A stretch of DNA of 64,000 nt from Acephala macrosclerotiorum (lineage: Eukaryota; Ascomycota; Leotiomycetes; Helotiales; Mollisiaceae): contig MU119390.1 of NCBI GenBank assembly GCA_014904845.1, positions 45,260 through 109,259 on the forward strand, read 5' to 3'. Positions within the stretch are counted from its first letter, which is position 1. Each line of letters starts with the position of its first letter. The translations under genes and the position numbers were made by a program. This document shows, one piece after another, positions 53,966 to 64,000 of the stretch. Below the pieces are notes generated by a model, which did not search any database, was not told the DNA's origin, and worked only from the letters and a program-made list of their open reading frames with translations.

Positions 53966-54091
53966 ATTTTCGCCAGCGTATATATTTTCGCTAGTACATA
54001 TATTTTCATTAGCGTATATATCTTCGTTAGTGTATATATTCTTATCAACGCATAAATTTTTACCAACGTATAAATCTTTATTAATACATAT
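53966..54091. repeat. 18-bp tandem repeat, seven units
   Basis: Seven consecutive 18-bp units, consensus about ATTTTCGCTAGCGTATAT, at 53966, 53984, 54002, 54020, 54038, 54056 and 54074. The first units keep CGCCAGCG or CGCTAG, while later ones drift to ATTAATAC. The array lies about 200 bp inside the right end of Big-Z, where transposase-binding repeats are often found. Confidence 0.85.
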
Positions 54092-57000
54092 AAAACGTAT
54101 TAAAATATATATATTATTAGTAAAAAAAATTAAATTTTACTTTTTAAAATAATAATAATTCTTTTGAGTTTATTATTATTATTAGTAATTGTTTTAAATT
54201 CAAATATTAAAAATTTGAACATATAATAATTGTATTGTACGCGTTATTAATAAATTATTAATACTATTGATAATCGATTAATCAAAAAATATTACGAAAT
54301 TATATTTTAATTTTTTTATTTAAAAATTAAATTAAAAAAAATATTAAAACGATAATTAATTTTTAATTAATTTTTTATATTATTGAAAATTATATAAAAA
54401 TCAATTTTTTTTTATTATTATTATATTTTTAAATTATTAATTTCAATTTTTTATAGAAAATATTAATAATTTTTTTTTTAATTTTATTAATTAATTTCAA
54501 ATTAAAAATTCGAATTTTAATATATTTATTAAAATCATATTAAACGAAATTAAAAATTTCTTTTATAATTAAATTATCGATTTTTTTTTAAAAACGTTTT
54601 AAATAATTATTTAAAAATTATAATTATATTTTTTTTTCATAGTTTTAATAATAATTTTATATCGTTTTTTTTTTATTTATTATAAAAACTATAAAAATTT
54701 TAATTTTTTCAACAATAATAATAAAAAATTAATCGTTGAAATTTTTATAATTTTTTTTATTATTTTTAATAAAATTATAACGTTTATTTTATTTAAATTT
54801 TTTATTATATATATTTTTATTTTATAATTTTTTTAAACGTTTTTAATTACGTTTTTTAATTAATTTTTTATTTATTTTACTCGATTAAAAAAATAAAAAA
54901 TAAATTTTTTTTAATTTTTTTAATTTTTTTTTTAATTATTAATTCGATTATAAACTTTTAATACTTTTTTTTTATATAATAAAATTTAATAATCATTAAA
55001 TGAAAATTAATCAATTTATAAAATATATTGATTATATATATTTTTTTTATTAATTATTAATAATTTATATAATTTTTTTTATTTGTTTTTTTTATATTAA
55101 ACGTATACTTTAAATAAAATTAGTAAATCTAATATAATTTTTATATTTAAATCGTTTTTTATTAAAAATATATCGTTAATTTAATGTTAAATATATAAAC
55201 GATATATTTTTTTTAATAATTATTCGAATTATTTTAATTTTTTTAATAATTAATAATAATAATACGTTATTATTAATTATTTTAAAATATATTTTAAAAA
55301 TTAATAATATAAATATAATATCGTTCGATTTTATCGAATTGTTAATAATTTTAATTATATTTTTATCGATTTATTTTTCAATTAATTCGTCGTAAATAAT
55401 TTCGTAAATTTAACGTAATAAAATATAATATTTTTTTATTTTTTTTATATTATTATAAATTTTAATTATTATTATTTTAATATTTTATTGAAATTTTATA
55501 AACGAAAATTTTTTTTCGACGTTATAAATAATATAATTCGATAATTTTTAATATATATCGATTTAATATATATATAATATATTTTATATTATTTTCGTAA
55601 ATATATTTTTTATAAATCTAATAATTTAAAACGCTATAAACGAATTTATTACTTATAAAATTAGTTTTTTATTTAAATATAAAACGTTAATAATAATCGA
55701 ATAATTAAACTCGTAATTATTTTATAAAATAAATTTAAATTTTTTAAATAATTATTTATATATTTAATAATAATAATAATATTTAATAAAATATTAAATA
55801 TATTTACTATTTACATTATAATCAATTTATTAAAAAACTTTTATAAAACGTCGTATTAATAAATAATTAAAACGTTTATATAATTAATATAATTTTATAT
55901 TAATAAAATAATTTTAAATTAAATTTTTCTTTGATTAATATAATAATATTTATAAATAGTTTTATTTTTTTATAATGAAAACGATTTTATTTTTTTAAAT
56001 TATCGAGTTTTATATTAATAATATTTATATTTTAAATATAAAATAAAAAAAATATATTTATAAAAATAACGTAAAAAATAATAATATTTAATAAAATATC
56101 AATTCGAAAATTTTTTATAATAAAATAATATTTTTATTAAAACGAATTTTATAAATTTTAATTGTAAAAATATTTAATTAAATATTAATATTAAATTTTT
56201 ATAATACTATAAATTGCAATTAATTAATAATTAATATTTCGACGATTTTATTATTTGATATAATTCTTTAAAAAACTTTTAAAAAATATCGATTTTTAAA
56301 AATAAAAAATAAATATTAATTTAATTCGAATAATTTAAATTATAATAATGAAATATTAAATATTTTTTTTTTATAATAATATAATAAGTAAATTAATTAT
56401 TTAAAATAATTATTATTTACGTATTATCGATTTTTTTAAACTTGATAAAATAATTTTTATTTTCGTTTTTTATTTTTATATTTATTAATAATTAATCAAT
56501 TTTTATTATTTGAGTATTTTTCGATAAATTTTTTATTTTCTCGATTTTAACGAGAAAATTCTAATAATAAATTATTATAATATTTCGATTTATTATATAT
56601 TAAATTTATTATCGAAATTTTATATATATTTATTATTATTTTTTTATCGTATATTTTATAAATTAATATTTCGATTTATTATAAATATAATATTTCTTTT
56701 AATATAATTCTTTTTAAAATCTATAATTTTTACGATATTTATTTCGAAAGTTTTTTCGATTTTATTTTCGATCGCGTTTTTTATTTCGTTTTTTATAAAT
56801 ATAATCGATTTAATTTTAATTGAACTCGTTTTTTTTTTAATTTTAAAAAATAAAATCTAAATTATATTATTATATTTCACGTGATCGCATTATAATATTT
56901 ATTATCGATCGTAATTTAATATAAATATTTTTAAAAATATTAATAAATTTATAAAAAATAAAATTATATTTTTTAATATTTCAATAAACGTTAATAATTT

Positions 57001-58415
57001 AATTTTGTAAATTATATTTCGTTTAATATTTCGATAATAAATTTAATTAAATTTTTTAAAATTAATCGAAAAATATTTATAAATATTTTAATTTAATTTT
57101 TATTAGAATTATTTTTTTTTATAAAAATATATATAATTAGCGATTTTTTTTAATCTCGAAATAAATTTTTATTATTATTATTAATATAATAAAATCGAAA
57201 TTTTTTTTTAAAAATATTATATAATTTTTTATTATATTTTTTATTATCGATATAAATTTTTATTAAATCTATAAATAATTTAATAAAAATACTTTGTATA
57301 TTATTATATTAATTCGATTATTATTAAAAAAATTATTAATAAATAAATTAAATATTTTATATTATATTAAATAAATTCATATTTATAAAAAAAATTATAA
57401 TAAAAAAATATAAAAAATAATCGTATAAATAATCGTATTCGTAATAAAAAAATTTATATTAATAATTAAAATCGTAAAAATAATTATATTTTAATTATTA
57501 AATATTAATATTAAAATATTTTAATTTATTAATTAAATTAATTAATTTTATCGAGAAAATTTTTTTTCGTTATTTTTTAATTAATTAATAATTTTTTTTT
57601 GTATTTATTTATAGAATTTCTTTTATTAAAAAACTTTTTTTAAATTATCAATAATAAATTTTTTATTTTTCGATATTTAAACTTTATAAATACGTAAAAA
57701 ATCTCGTAAATAGCGAATAAATTCTTTGTATATTAAACGTAAAATTTCTTACGAGTAATTTTTGAAATTTTTTTAAAAATATTTTTATAAATTACAATTA
57801 AAATATTTTTTTTTTTTTATATATTTCAAAATAATAAAAAATATATTTATTTAATATTTTTTCGTTAAAATTTTTTTCGTTTATAAAATCGAAATTTTTT
57901 TTTATTTGTTTTTATTATAAAAAAATTTAATTTTAAATAAATTTATTATTTTAAAAAATAATTATATAATAAATAATAAAAAAATTAAAAATTTTAATTC
58001 GAGTTCGAGTAAATATTATTGTTAATATTTATACGTTTTCGATTAAATAACAAATAAAAACGTAAAACTTTTTTTAAAAATTCGTTTTTAATATAAATTT
58101 AAAATCGTTTTCGTATTTTTTTATTCGTTTTTCGTAAACGTTATTATTTTACGTAATAAACGTAAATTTAAAAAATAAATATAAACTCGAAATCGTTTTC
58201 GTATTATTTTTTTTAAGTTTTTAATAATTTCGATATTTTTAACGCGTTTTTATAAAAAAGTTTTTATAAATTTTCGTTTTTTCGAAAATACGTTAATTAT
58301 TTTAAATACTTTTTTATAAAAAATAAATTATTTAAAAAAAAAAAAATTTTATAAATTAATTTTTTTTAAATAAAAATTTAATTATTTCGTAATTGATTAA
58401 ATAATTACTAATTAA

Positions 58416-58619
58416 TATTAGTATTACTAAAAATATTTAATACTAATAATAAATTAAAAACGAAATAAATAAATTAAATAATTCGTTAATTAATTACAAA
58501 TTTTAAATTTAATAAACGCGTAAAAATTAAAAAATATAATTTTAATTTTAGCGCAAGCGACGCTAGTCCCGATCTGGCCTAGTGCCACACGTGACTACTA
58601 AATTAATATTGTATTCACA
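58416..58619 (-). repeat. Copia-3 5' LTR
   Basis: 204 bp, minus orientation. The GC-rich core survives (GCTAGTCCCGATCTGGCC near 58562) although both flanks are almost pure A+T. Confidence 0.9.
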
Positions 58620-58819
58620 TATAAAAAAATTGTAATTTTACGAAGAATTTATAATATAATTAATATAATTACGAAATTTTTTTATTTTATTTTTTTTAAA
58701 CGAGCGATTTTTTATAGTCGTTTTATAAGTATTAAATTTTTAAATTACGAGATTATTTATTAAATTTACGATTAAATAAAAAATTATACTAAAAAATAAA
58801 TTAAGTTTTTATTATAAAA

Positions 58820-59350
58820 ATAGAAATTACTAATATTAAAATATATATACGTATTTATTACGTATTTTAATTAAAAAAAATTAATATAAAAATTAAAAAT
58901 ATATTAATATTTTTAATTTTAAATTTAATTTTTTTAAATAATTAATAATTTTTATATTTAATATATAAAAATTATAATAATTAAACGTAATATATTAATA
59001 TATTATATTATATATTTTATAAAAATATATTATATTTATTTTTTAATAAAATTTTAAAATTTTATTATTTTTAAATAATTTTTTAATACGATTTTTAATT
59101 CGTAAAATATTATAATTCGAAATTATAAAATTTATATTTAATTTAAATTTAATTTAAAATATTTCGAGTAATTTTTATAATCGTTAAATATATTAATTAT
59201 ATAAAATATTTTCGTATATTTCGAATTATAAAAAGTTTTTTATTATTATTTAAATATATTTATTTGATTTTTAAAATTATAATAAAATTTTATATTAAAT
59301 TATATATATATTTTTAATTTTAAATTTATTAATATTTAATTAATATAAAA
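58820..59350 (+). repeat. R repeat copy 1 (inverted relative to R copy 2)
   Basis: 58850-59010 matches R copy 3 directly. 59005-59250 matches the reverse complement of about 63600-63830, for example TTTAATACGATTTTTAATTC and TTCGAATTATAAAAA. It borders the gene island on its left. The short stretches on either side (58620-58819 and 59351-59590) are degraded A+T without a gene. Confidence 0.7.
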
Positions 59351-59590
59351 CAAAAATTTAATAAATAAATAAAAACGAGATTTTTTAATATATTTTATTT
59401 AAATATATTACGAATTATAATTTTAATTTTTATAATTAATAATAAATATTAAAATTTTATATATACGAATTAAAATTATTAAAATTATATTTAAAAAATT
59501 TTATTTTATAAATTTATTATAAAAATTTTTATTAGTAATTTTTTATAAAAATTAATATTTAAATTAAAATAATTTAAATTTATATAATAT

Positions 59591-59937
59591 TATTAAATTA
59601 TAAAACCGCAAAAAGAGTAATTTTTAGTGTGTTCTCGCTTAAATTTAGAGGATGCGCACAGAATTCTGGCACCCACTGTTGCAATTCAGGGGTAAAACGG
59701 TGAAACCGAGTTAGTCCTCAAACGATAAAAGCTTCAACTGCCGCCACCAACTATAAACCTTAAGAAAGGGGACCCGCAGAACGCTATTTCACCCGTCGTT
59801 AAAGCCAAAGTCTTATATCCCGATTCTTCTTTCAGTCCTTTCAGCCTTCCTCCCAAAATCATTGCGCTCTTTGTTCTTCCCCCCTCCTTATTCCCAAGTC
59901 ACCGCTTTTCAAAACAAGATCACAATTGACGTCAGCT
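59591..59937 (+). promoter_or_regulatory. Return to normal composition; 5' region of the APH-like gene
   Basis: The A+T tract ends abruptly near 59600. The next 340 bp should hold the promoter and 5' UTR of the gene at 59938. A pyrimidine-rich stretch (59825-59892), common in fungal promoters, precedes the start. No specific box was identified. Confidence 0.4.
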
Positions 59938-61443
59938 ATGGGGGACACTCGGGAGGACTTTGACAATCTGGTATGGGATAAAAATGATGAGAAATGGGAA
60001 AAGGTGCAGCCAGAGCTGCGACAAAGATCCACCATCCGCCTTGTGGAGGCATTAGCAACTGAAAAGTTTGACTGTCCTGCAACCTGGATCACTCCAATGA
60101 ATATCGGCGGGTACAACATTGTATACAGATTACGGGTCAAATGCTTCTCCTCCGATGTCATAGTTCGAAGACCCATTCCCTGCTACGCCCAATTCCCTAA
60201 GGAGAAGACCTTGGTCGAGGCTGCAACTGCCAGCTACATCGAGAAGCAAACCAAAATCCCAATTGCCCCAGTACTCTTTCACGGCAAGACTTCTGAGCTA
60301 GGATACTATCTAATCATCAAGTATATTGAACATCAGCACTCCATGTCGACTGCCCTCAACGCCACCAATGACGATACCGACAAAACCTTCGTTTTGGATC
60401 CTAACATTTCGGAGGATTTCCTCGAAGACCTTTACAGAAAGGTGGCAAGCTGCTTGCTAGAGCTTTCGCAACATACATTTTTTCGCATTGGGTCCTTGGT
60501 CGAGTCCAGCGAAGGTTCCTGCTCTGTGGCAACACGCCCAATCACCCGTGACATGAACGATATGCTTCAACTGGCAGGTATTCCACGCTCAATACTCCCC
60601 CCAAGGGAGAAGACGTATGGGACGACGGACGAATACTACACCGAGCTCGCAGATATGCATCTAGCTCAACTTGTCTTTCAGCATAACGACCTTATCGCCT
60701 CAGCAGATGATTGCAGAAACAAATATGTCGCTCGCCAAATATTCCGCAGGCTTGCAAGGGAGGGAAAAATCTCAACCTTTGGATTTAAAGAGGACAATTG
60801 GTCAGCACAATCCAAGACTATGAGCACAATTTTATCACCCACACCTCCCAATGCAGGATCTTTTCGGCTGTATTGCGACGATTTACGACCAGGCAATGTT
60901 CTTCTTGACGATTCTGACAATATCGCCGCTATCATTGACTGGGAGTTCACGTATGCTGCCCCTAGTCAATTTTCCCTTGATCCGCCGTGGTGGTTGGTCC
61001 TCGATGCGCCTGATATGTGGGACGATGGCATCGAGGATTGGGTTAAATTCTATGAGCCACGCTTGAAAATTTGGTTGTTAGCTATGCAAAAAGCTGAGGT
61101 TACCGCGGAGTCCAAAAAGAGATACATGGAAGTCCCGTTATCGACGTATATGCGAGAAAGCTGGGAAACAGGCAGGTTTTGGCTAAGTTATGCAGCAAGA
61201 AAGAGTTGGGCGTTTGATGCTCTCTTTTGGAAATTCTTGAACGAAAGGTTTTTTGGAATCAGACAGAATAAAGTCCCCGGGCATGAGTTGTGGAAGACAG
61301 GGCTGTATCTTCTAAGCGAGGCTGAGAAAATCGCTATGGAACCCTTTGTGGAACGAAAGATGGAGGAAACAAAAGAGCGCAAATTAGTTGAGTGGGACCC
61401 GGAGAATGCAAAAAAGCGTTTGGCCGAGGTTTTATTTGACTAA
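59938..61443 (+). CDS. APH-like phosphotransferase family protein, single exon
   Basis: A 501-residue protein of the fungal aminoglycoside-phosphotransferase-like (APH, kinase-fold) group. Substrates of these fungal proteins are mostly unknown, so I give no reaction beyond probable phosphotransfer. Seen: a glycine-containing N-lobe segment MNIGGYNIVYRL (residues 54-65), VIVRRP near 74 with R where many kinases have K, the catalytic-loop-like motif CDDLRPGNVLLD (313-324), and IDWEFTYA (333-340) with the metal-binding-type aspartate, then the PPWWL segment typical of the fungal family. The usual first H of the HxDLxPxN loop is C here, which fungal members of this group often show. ATG 59938 is the first in-frame ATG. 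The stop is TAA 61441-61443. No intron is needed. It lies in an island between degraded repeats yet shows no frame damage. Confidence 0.9.
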   Translation: MGDTREDFDNLVWDKNDEKWEKVQPELRQRSTIRLVEALATEKFDCPATWITPMNIGGYNIVYRLRVKCFSSDVIVRRPIPCYAQFPKEKTLVEAATASYIEKQTKIPIAPVLFHGKTSELGYYLIIKYIEHQHSMSTALNATNDDTDKTFVLDPNISEDFLEDLYRKVASCLLELSQHTFFRIGSLVESSEGSCSVATRPITRDMNDMLQLAGIPRSILPPREKTYGTTDEYYTELADMHLAQLVFQHNDLIASADDCRNKYVARQIFRRLAREGKISTFGFKEDNWSAQSKTMSTILSPTPPNAGSFRLYCDDLRPGNVLLDDSDNIAAIIDWEFTYAAPSQFSLDPPWWLVLDAPDMWDDGIEDWVKFYEPRLKIWLLAMQKAEVTAESKKRYMEVPLSTYMRESWETGRFWLSYAARKSWAFDALFWKFLNERFFGIRQNKVPGHELWKTGLYLLSEAEKIAMEPFVERKMEETKERKLVEWDPENAKKRLAEVLFD

Positions 61444-62192
61444 ATAAAGTCTAAAAAATGAAATTCATATGAAACGAAATAAAAAAACGTTTTTTATTTT
61501 TTATTTTATAAAAATTACAAATTGTAATTATTATATTTTTAAAAAAAAATTATTATTTAAAAAAAATATTATAATAATTTAAAATTTTATTATAATTTTT
61601 TTTAATTAATTTAATTAATAATATTAAATTAATTTTTTATATATTATTAATAAATTAAATATAAATTAATATATTTAATTATAAAAAAAATTTTATATTT
61701 TTATTTTAAAATATAATATTATTAATAATTTTAATATTATATATATATATATACGTATTAATATATTTTTAATATATTTTTATATATTTTTTTTAAATAA
61801 ATTAAAAAATTTTAAAATTAAAACGAGTTTTCGATTATTAATAAACGGATAAAAATAAACCACGGGACCCAGGAATTTTTTACGAGTAGAGATCGCTTTT
61901 TCCCTTTTACCCTGCGCTGCGCTAGACTATATTAAATATTAAAACCCAAAAAAAAGCTAATCGTTTATTTTCACATTAGGGAGATACAATAGATGAGAAA
62001 AAGGTAATGATTGCCTAGCTGTGTGTTGCACACCCTTTCGTTCCAGAGGTTCTAGAACCGCGTTGTAACACTACCATCACTTCGTTTCATGGATGGGCTC
62101 CGAGTAAAGCAAAAAAAAAAAAAGATGTCTCGCATTTACCATGTCAAACCGCCTTTGTTTTCATTTTCGTTGTCTTTGCCAGAAAAGAGAAT
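61444..62192. other. Convergent intergenic with a 370-bp AT-rich insert
   Basis: Between the two convergent genes. 61480-61850 is nearly pure A+T, like the isochore, and is probably a small RIP-degraded repeat, but I found no terminal repeats. From 61860 normal composition returns. No gene was found. Confidence 0.5.
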
Positions 62193-63296
62193 TTAATCGT
62201 CGGCCAACTCCTTCTTAATGCGCTCCAGTGCCTGTATATCCCCTTCCGCTGAGCCATGCAACTCAGGATCAATCCAACCTTCTGTATTTCCCCCTCCAAA
62301 ATCAACGACCCAGGCATCATCGGTCACCTCGTCGATGAGAATATTCGCCATCTTTGCATCGCCCCAAATGATGTTCCGAGTGTGTAGAGCTTCCAACGTC
62401 TCTTTGATTTGGCAAGACCATTTCTCTTTTTGTGCCTTGTTAATAGTGATTGCTGGTGGCGGCGGTCCATCTCCTCCAATCAAGGCGCCGCTTGTGATTT
62501 TCGCACAGCGCAAAGCATCTTCGAGGTTGTAGCCAAGTGATGCAATGTAGTCGATTAGAAATCCTACAACACCAGTGTGGGATGTGATGAGACCCTTGAG
62601 TCGTGGAACCCTGACCAATGAGTCAAAGCTTGTCGTTTGAATCTGATAGAGCTTCTTGATTTCATCGAATATCGAATCATGCATGGCGTTTCGAGTCACC
62701 TTCGCACACATAGTCTGGCCGTTGACGAGGACTTTATAAACGTATGAGTATAGCTCACTAAGAACTTGAACGTCAGAGACTTGGTGACGAGGAACACTGA
62801 TGTCGAGTGCTTGAGGGTCTGTGATGGGAGGATGAAAGTCGTGGGTTGGTAGATCATCCCGTTTGACGGCTTTAAGTTTCCCTTGCTCGGTAACGAGTTG
62901 CAAGTTGATAATTTCGGGGTACATCTACGAGCGCAGCGGGGCCATTTGCGACAGGTCTTGTGTCTCTGGAGCAAGATCTTGCATTAATGATTGAGAGGCC
63001 TCGAGAACAGGGATTTGGATCTCGTTTGACACTCTGTCCGATTCGTCCAACATCTTCGCAACATCTTCGGCGTCGTCACCATCGCAAGAGCTAACTGCCT
63101 CCAGTCTTTGAAGGTATTGACTTTCGATGGAATTCGCAAAATCGTAGCCAGGGAGAGTACTGGGAGATAACAAAATGTCGAATACTTTGCCGTTATACTT
63201 ACAAACGTAATTGAAAGTAAATACCTCGGCATCCCACGGGGGCGGACATCGCATCCACACGAATGGGTTGAAATTGGAATCGGTTGGAGATGTCAT
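62193..63296 (-). CDS. Protein-kinase-like gene interrupted by one in-frame TAG
   Basis: From ATG 63296 the frame runs 123 codons to TAG at 62925-62927 and then, in the same frame, another 243 codons to the stop at 62193-62195. The second part is a fungal kinase-like protein: YKVLVNGQTMCAK with the ATP-binding-type lysine, WGDAKMANILID (catalytic D and N), VVDFGGGNTEGWIDPEL (DFG) and a short acidic end. The first part (PFVWMRCPPPWDAEVFTFNY...) has no motif I know, but it sits where such proteins carry an N-terminal extension, and MYPEIINLQLVT directly after the TAG resembles the point where the family's conserved segment (YPE...QLV) begins. CAG to TAG (C to T before A) would be a RIP-type change. 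Options: a young pseudogene, a shorter 243-residue gene starting at 62924, or a base-call error. Confidence 0.8.
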
Positions 63297-63419
63297 TGCT
63301 GCCGTCTGGAATGATTTTGGGGGAACTGGTAGGTATACTGGTGGATAGGATAGTGAAAGTGTGAATGATTTCGAGATGGGAGTGGAGTGGGTAAATGATT
63401 GATTGAAAGCTGAGTCAGC

Positions 63420-63907
63420 TTTGTATTATTCAAAATAAGTAGCAATTATTATAAAAACATATTTATTTGTATTGTTTCAATATATATATACTCGCTAAAT
63501 TTTAATCTTCGCATTTTAATTAGTTTAAATTAAAAATATATAGTACGTATTTTATATTAATATTATATTAATTAAAATTTAATATTTAATATTTTAACGA
63601 TAAAATTTTTTTTATAATTCGAAGTACGCGAAAATCCTTTGTATAGCTAGCGTAGTTAAAAACTATAAAAATTACTTAAAATACTTCAAATTAAATTTAA
63701 ATCGTATATAAATTTCGTAATTTTGAATCGTAATATTTTACGAATTAAAAATCGTATTAAAAAATTATTTAATATAATTTTTTATATTTATTAAAAATTA
63801 AATATAATATATTTTTATAAAATATAAAGTACAATATAATATAAATATTTAAAGTATTAATTTTTTAATCGAGAAATATAAAAATTTTATATATAAAAAT
63901 TTTAAAT

Positions 63908-63998
<91 letters not shown>

Positions 63999-64000
63999 TT
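63420..64000 (-). repeat. R repeat copy 2, less mutated
   Basis: Inverted relative to R copy 1 across the gene island, and better preserved (GCGAAAATCCTTTGTATAGC where copy 1 is nearly all A+T). It starts about 120 bp beyond the kinase-like start codon and runs off the window. The 63297-63419 stretch between should hold that gene's promoter. Confidence 0.7.
63907..64000. repeat. TTTA microsatellite running off the window
   Basis: At least 23 TTTA units without interruption. The inverse counterpart in R copy 3 (about 35521-35545) has only about six units, so this array has expanded or the other has shrunk. Confidence 0.95.

Larger units (their letters stand above)
43216..54290. mobile_element. 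Big-Z: about 11 kb element nested in Copia-3
   Basis: It interrupts Copia-3 at the point matching Copia-1 near 17670-17730. Its right end (about 54195-54285: AACATATAATAATTGTA, GTACGCGTTATTAATAAATT) matches the right end of both Z elements over about 60 bp. Its left end (CGTATTAATAATATTAATAA near 43260) resembles the Z left end. It is less RIP-saturated than Copia-3, as expected for a later insertion. Only short frames remain, such as 46473-46697, 49503-49727 and 51675-51893 (plus) and 45702-45890, 47863-48102 and 52536-52739 (minus), without recognisable motifs. It is probably the longer relative of Z, class unknown. Confidence 0.6.
41570..58619 (-). mobile_element. Copia-3: Copia-1 relative on the minus strand, split by an 11-kb insertion
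   Basis: Both LTRs are present: the 3' LTR at 41570-41773 and the 5' LTR at 58416-58619, each exactly 204 bp as in Copia-1. From 41774 to about 43215 the sequence is the reverse complement of the Copia-1 3' part, with the RNase H region near 42180-42450 and the RT region near 42900-43060. From about 54290 to 58415 it continues as the reverse complement of Copia-1 positions below about 17670. TATA flanks both ends. It is fully degraded. Confidence 0.88.
7300..59600. other. AT-rich, RIP-degraded repeat isochore
   Basis: About 52 kb with very low G+C, no intact coding sequence, and short open frames only. Its content is nested transposable elements described separately. The few C and G bases left are mostly in CpG, as expected when CpA and other non-CpG cytosines were turned to T on both strands. 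Small GC-normal islands remain at about 7984-8420, 9520-9590, 13118-13170, 19250-19302, 21340-21390, 29620-30540, 41700-41752 and 58548-58600. Confidence 0.9.

Noticed and set aside
53966..54091. CRISPR-like array
   Set aside because: The units are directly adjacent without spacers and the context is eukaryotic, so it is a simple tandem repeat.
7300..59600. Mitochondrial or centromeric origin of the AT-rich tract
   Set aside because: There are no mitochondrial genes, rRNA or tRNA, and the content is nested LTR elements with target duplications. A centromere cannot be excluded from sequence alone, but nothing specific supports it.

Overview
The window looks like part of the nuclear genome of a filamentous ascomycete (Pezizomycotina). 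Three things point there: genes with very short GT-AG introns (46-92 bp), fungal gene families (a microsomal cytochrome P450, HGH1, fungal-type APH and kinase-like proteins), and an AT-rich tract of about 52 kb made of LTR retrotransposons wrecked by repeat-induced point mutation (RIP). A leotiomycete-like host is my guess; nothing in the sequence proves it.

Layout. (1) 1-7300 is a gene-bearing block of normal composition: a complete five-exon P450 (minus strand), a small inverted-repeat element about 200 bp upstream of its start, a capsule-polysaccharide-type glycosyltransferase with a one-base frameshift, and a complete five-exon HGH1 gene. (2) About 7300-59600 is an AT isochore with no intact gene. 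I could take much of it apart into nested insertions: a solo LTR (9381-9588); Copia-1 (13097-19433) with 204-bp LTRs and an ATTTT target duplication; Copia-2 (21317-35255), a relative split by two independent 'Y' elements and one 'Z' element; W, an LTR element (23368-29456, target duplication ATTAT) sitting inside the first Y; remains of a second Copia-like family (about 35800-41100); and Copia-3 (41570-58619, minus strand), split by an element of about 11 kb whose right end resembles the 0.76-kb Z elements. (3) 59600-63420 is a small gene island with an APH-like phosphotransferase and a protein-kinase-like gene broken by one in-frame TAG. It is flanked by inverted copies of a dispersed repeat (R1, R2).

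The DNA itself is the main interest. In the most decayed parts almost every remaining C is in CpG. Copia-1 switches strand bias near 16.7 kb. A patch of about 50 bp in the Copia LTRs with strong hairpin potential has stayed GC-rich in five of seven LTR copies, although the surrounding sequence is saturated with mutations. Two gaps (N runs) and a 65-A run mean that fine structure near them is uncertain. All repeat boundaries come from alignment by eye.
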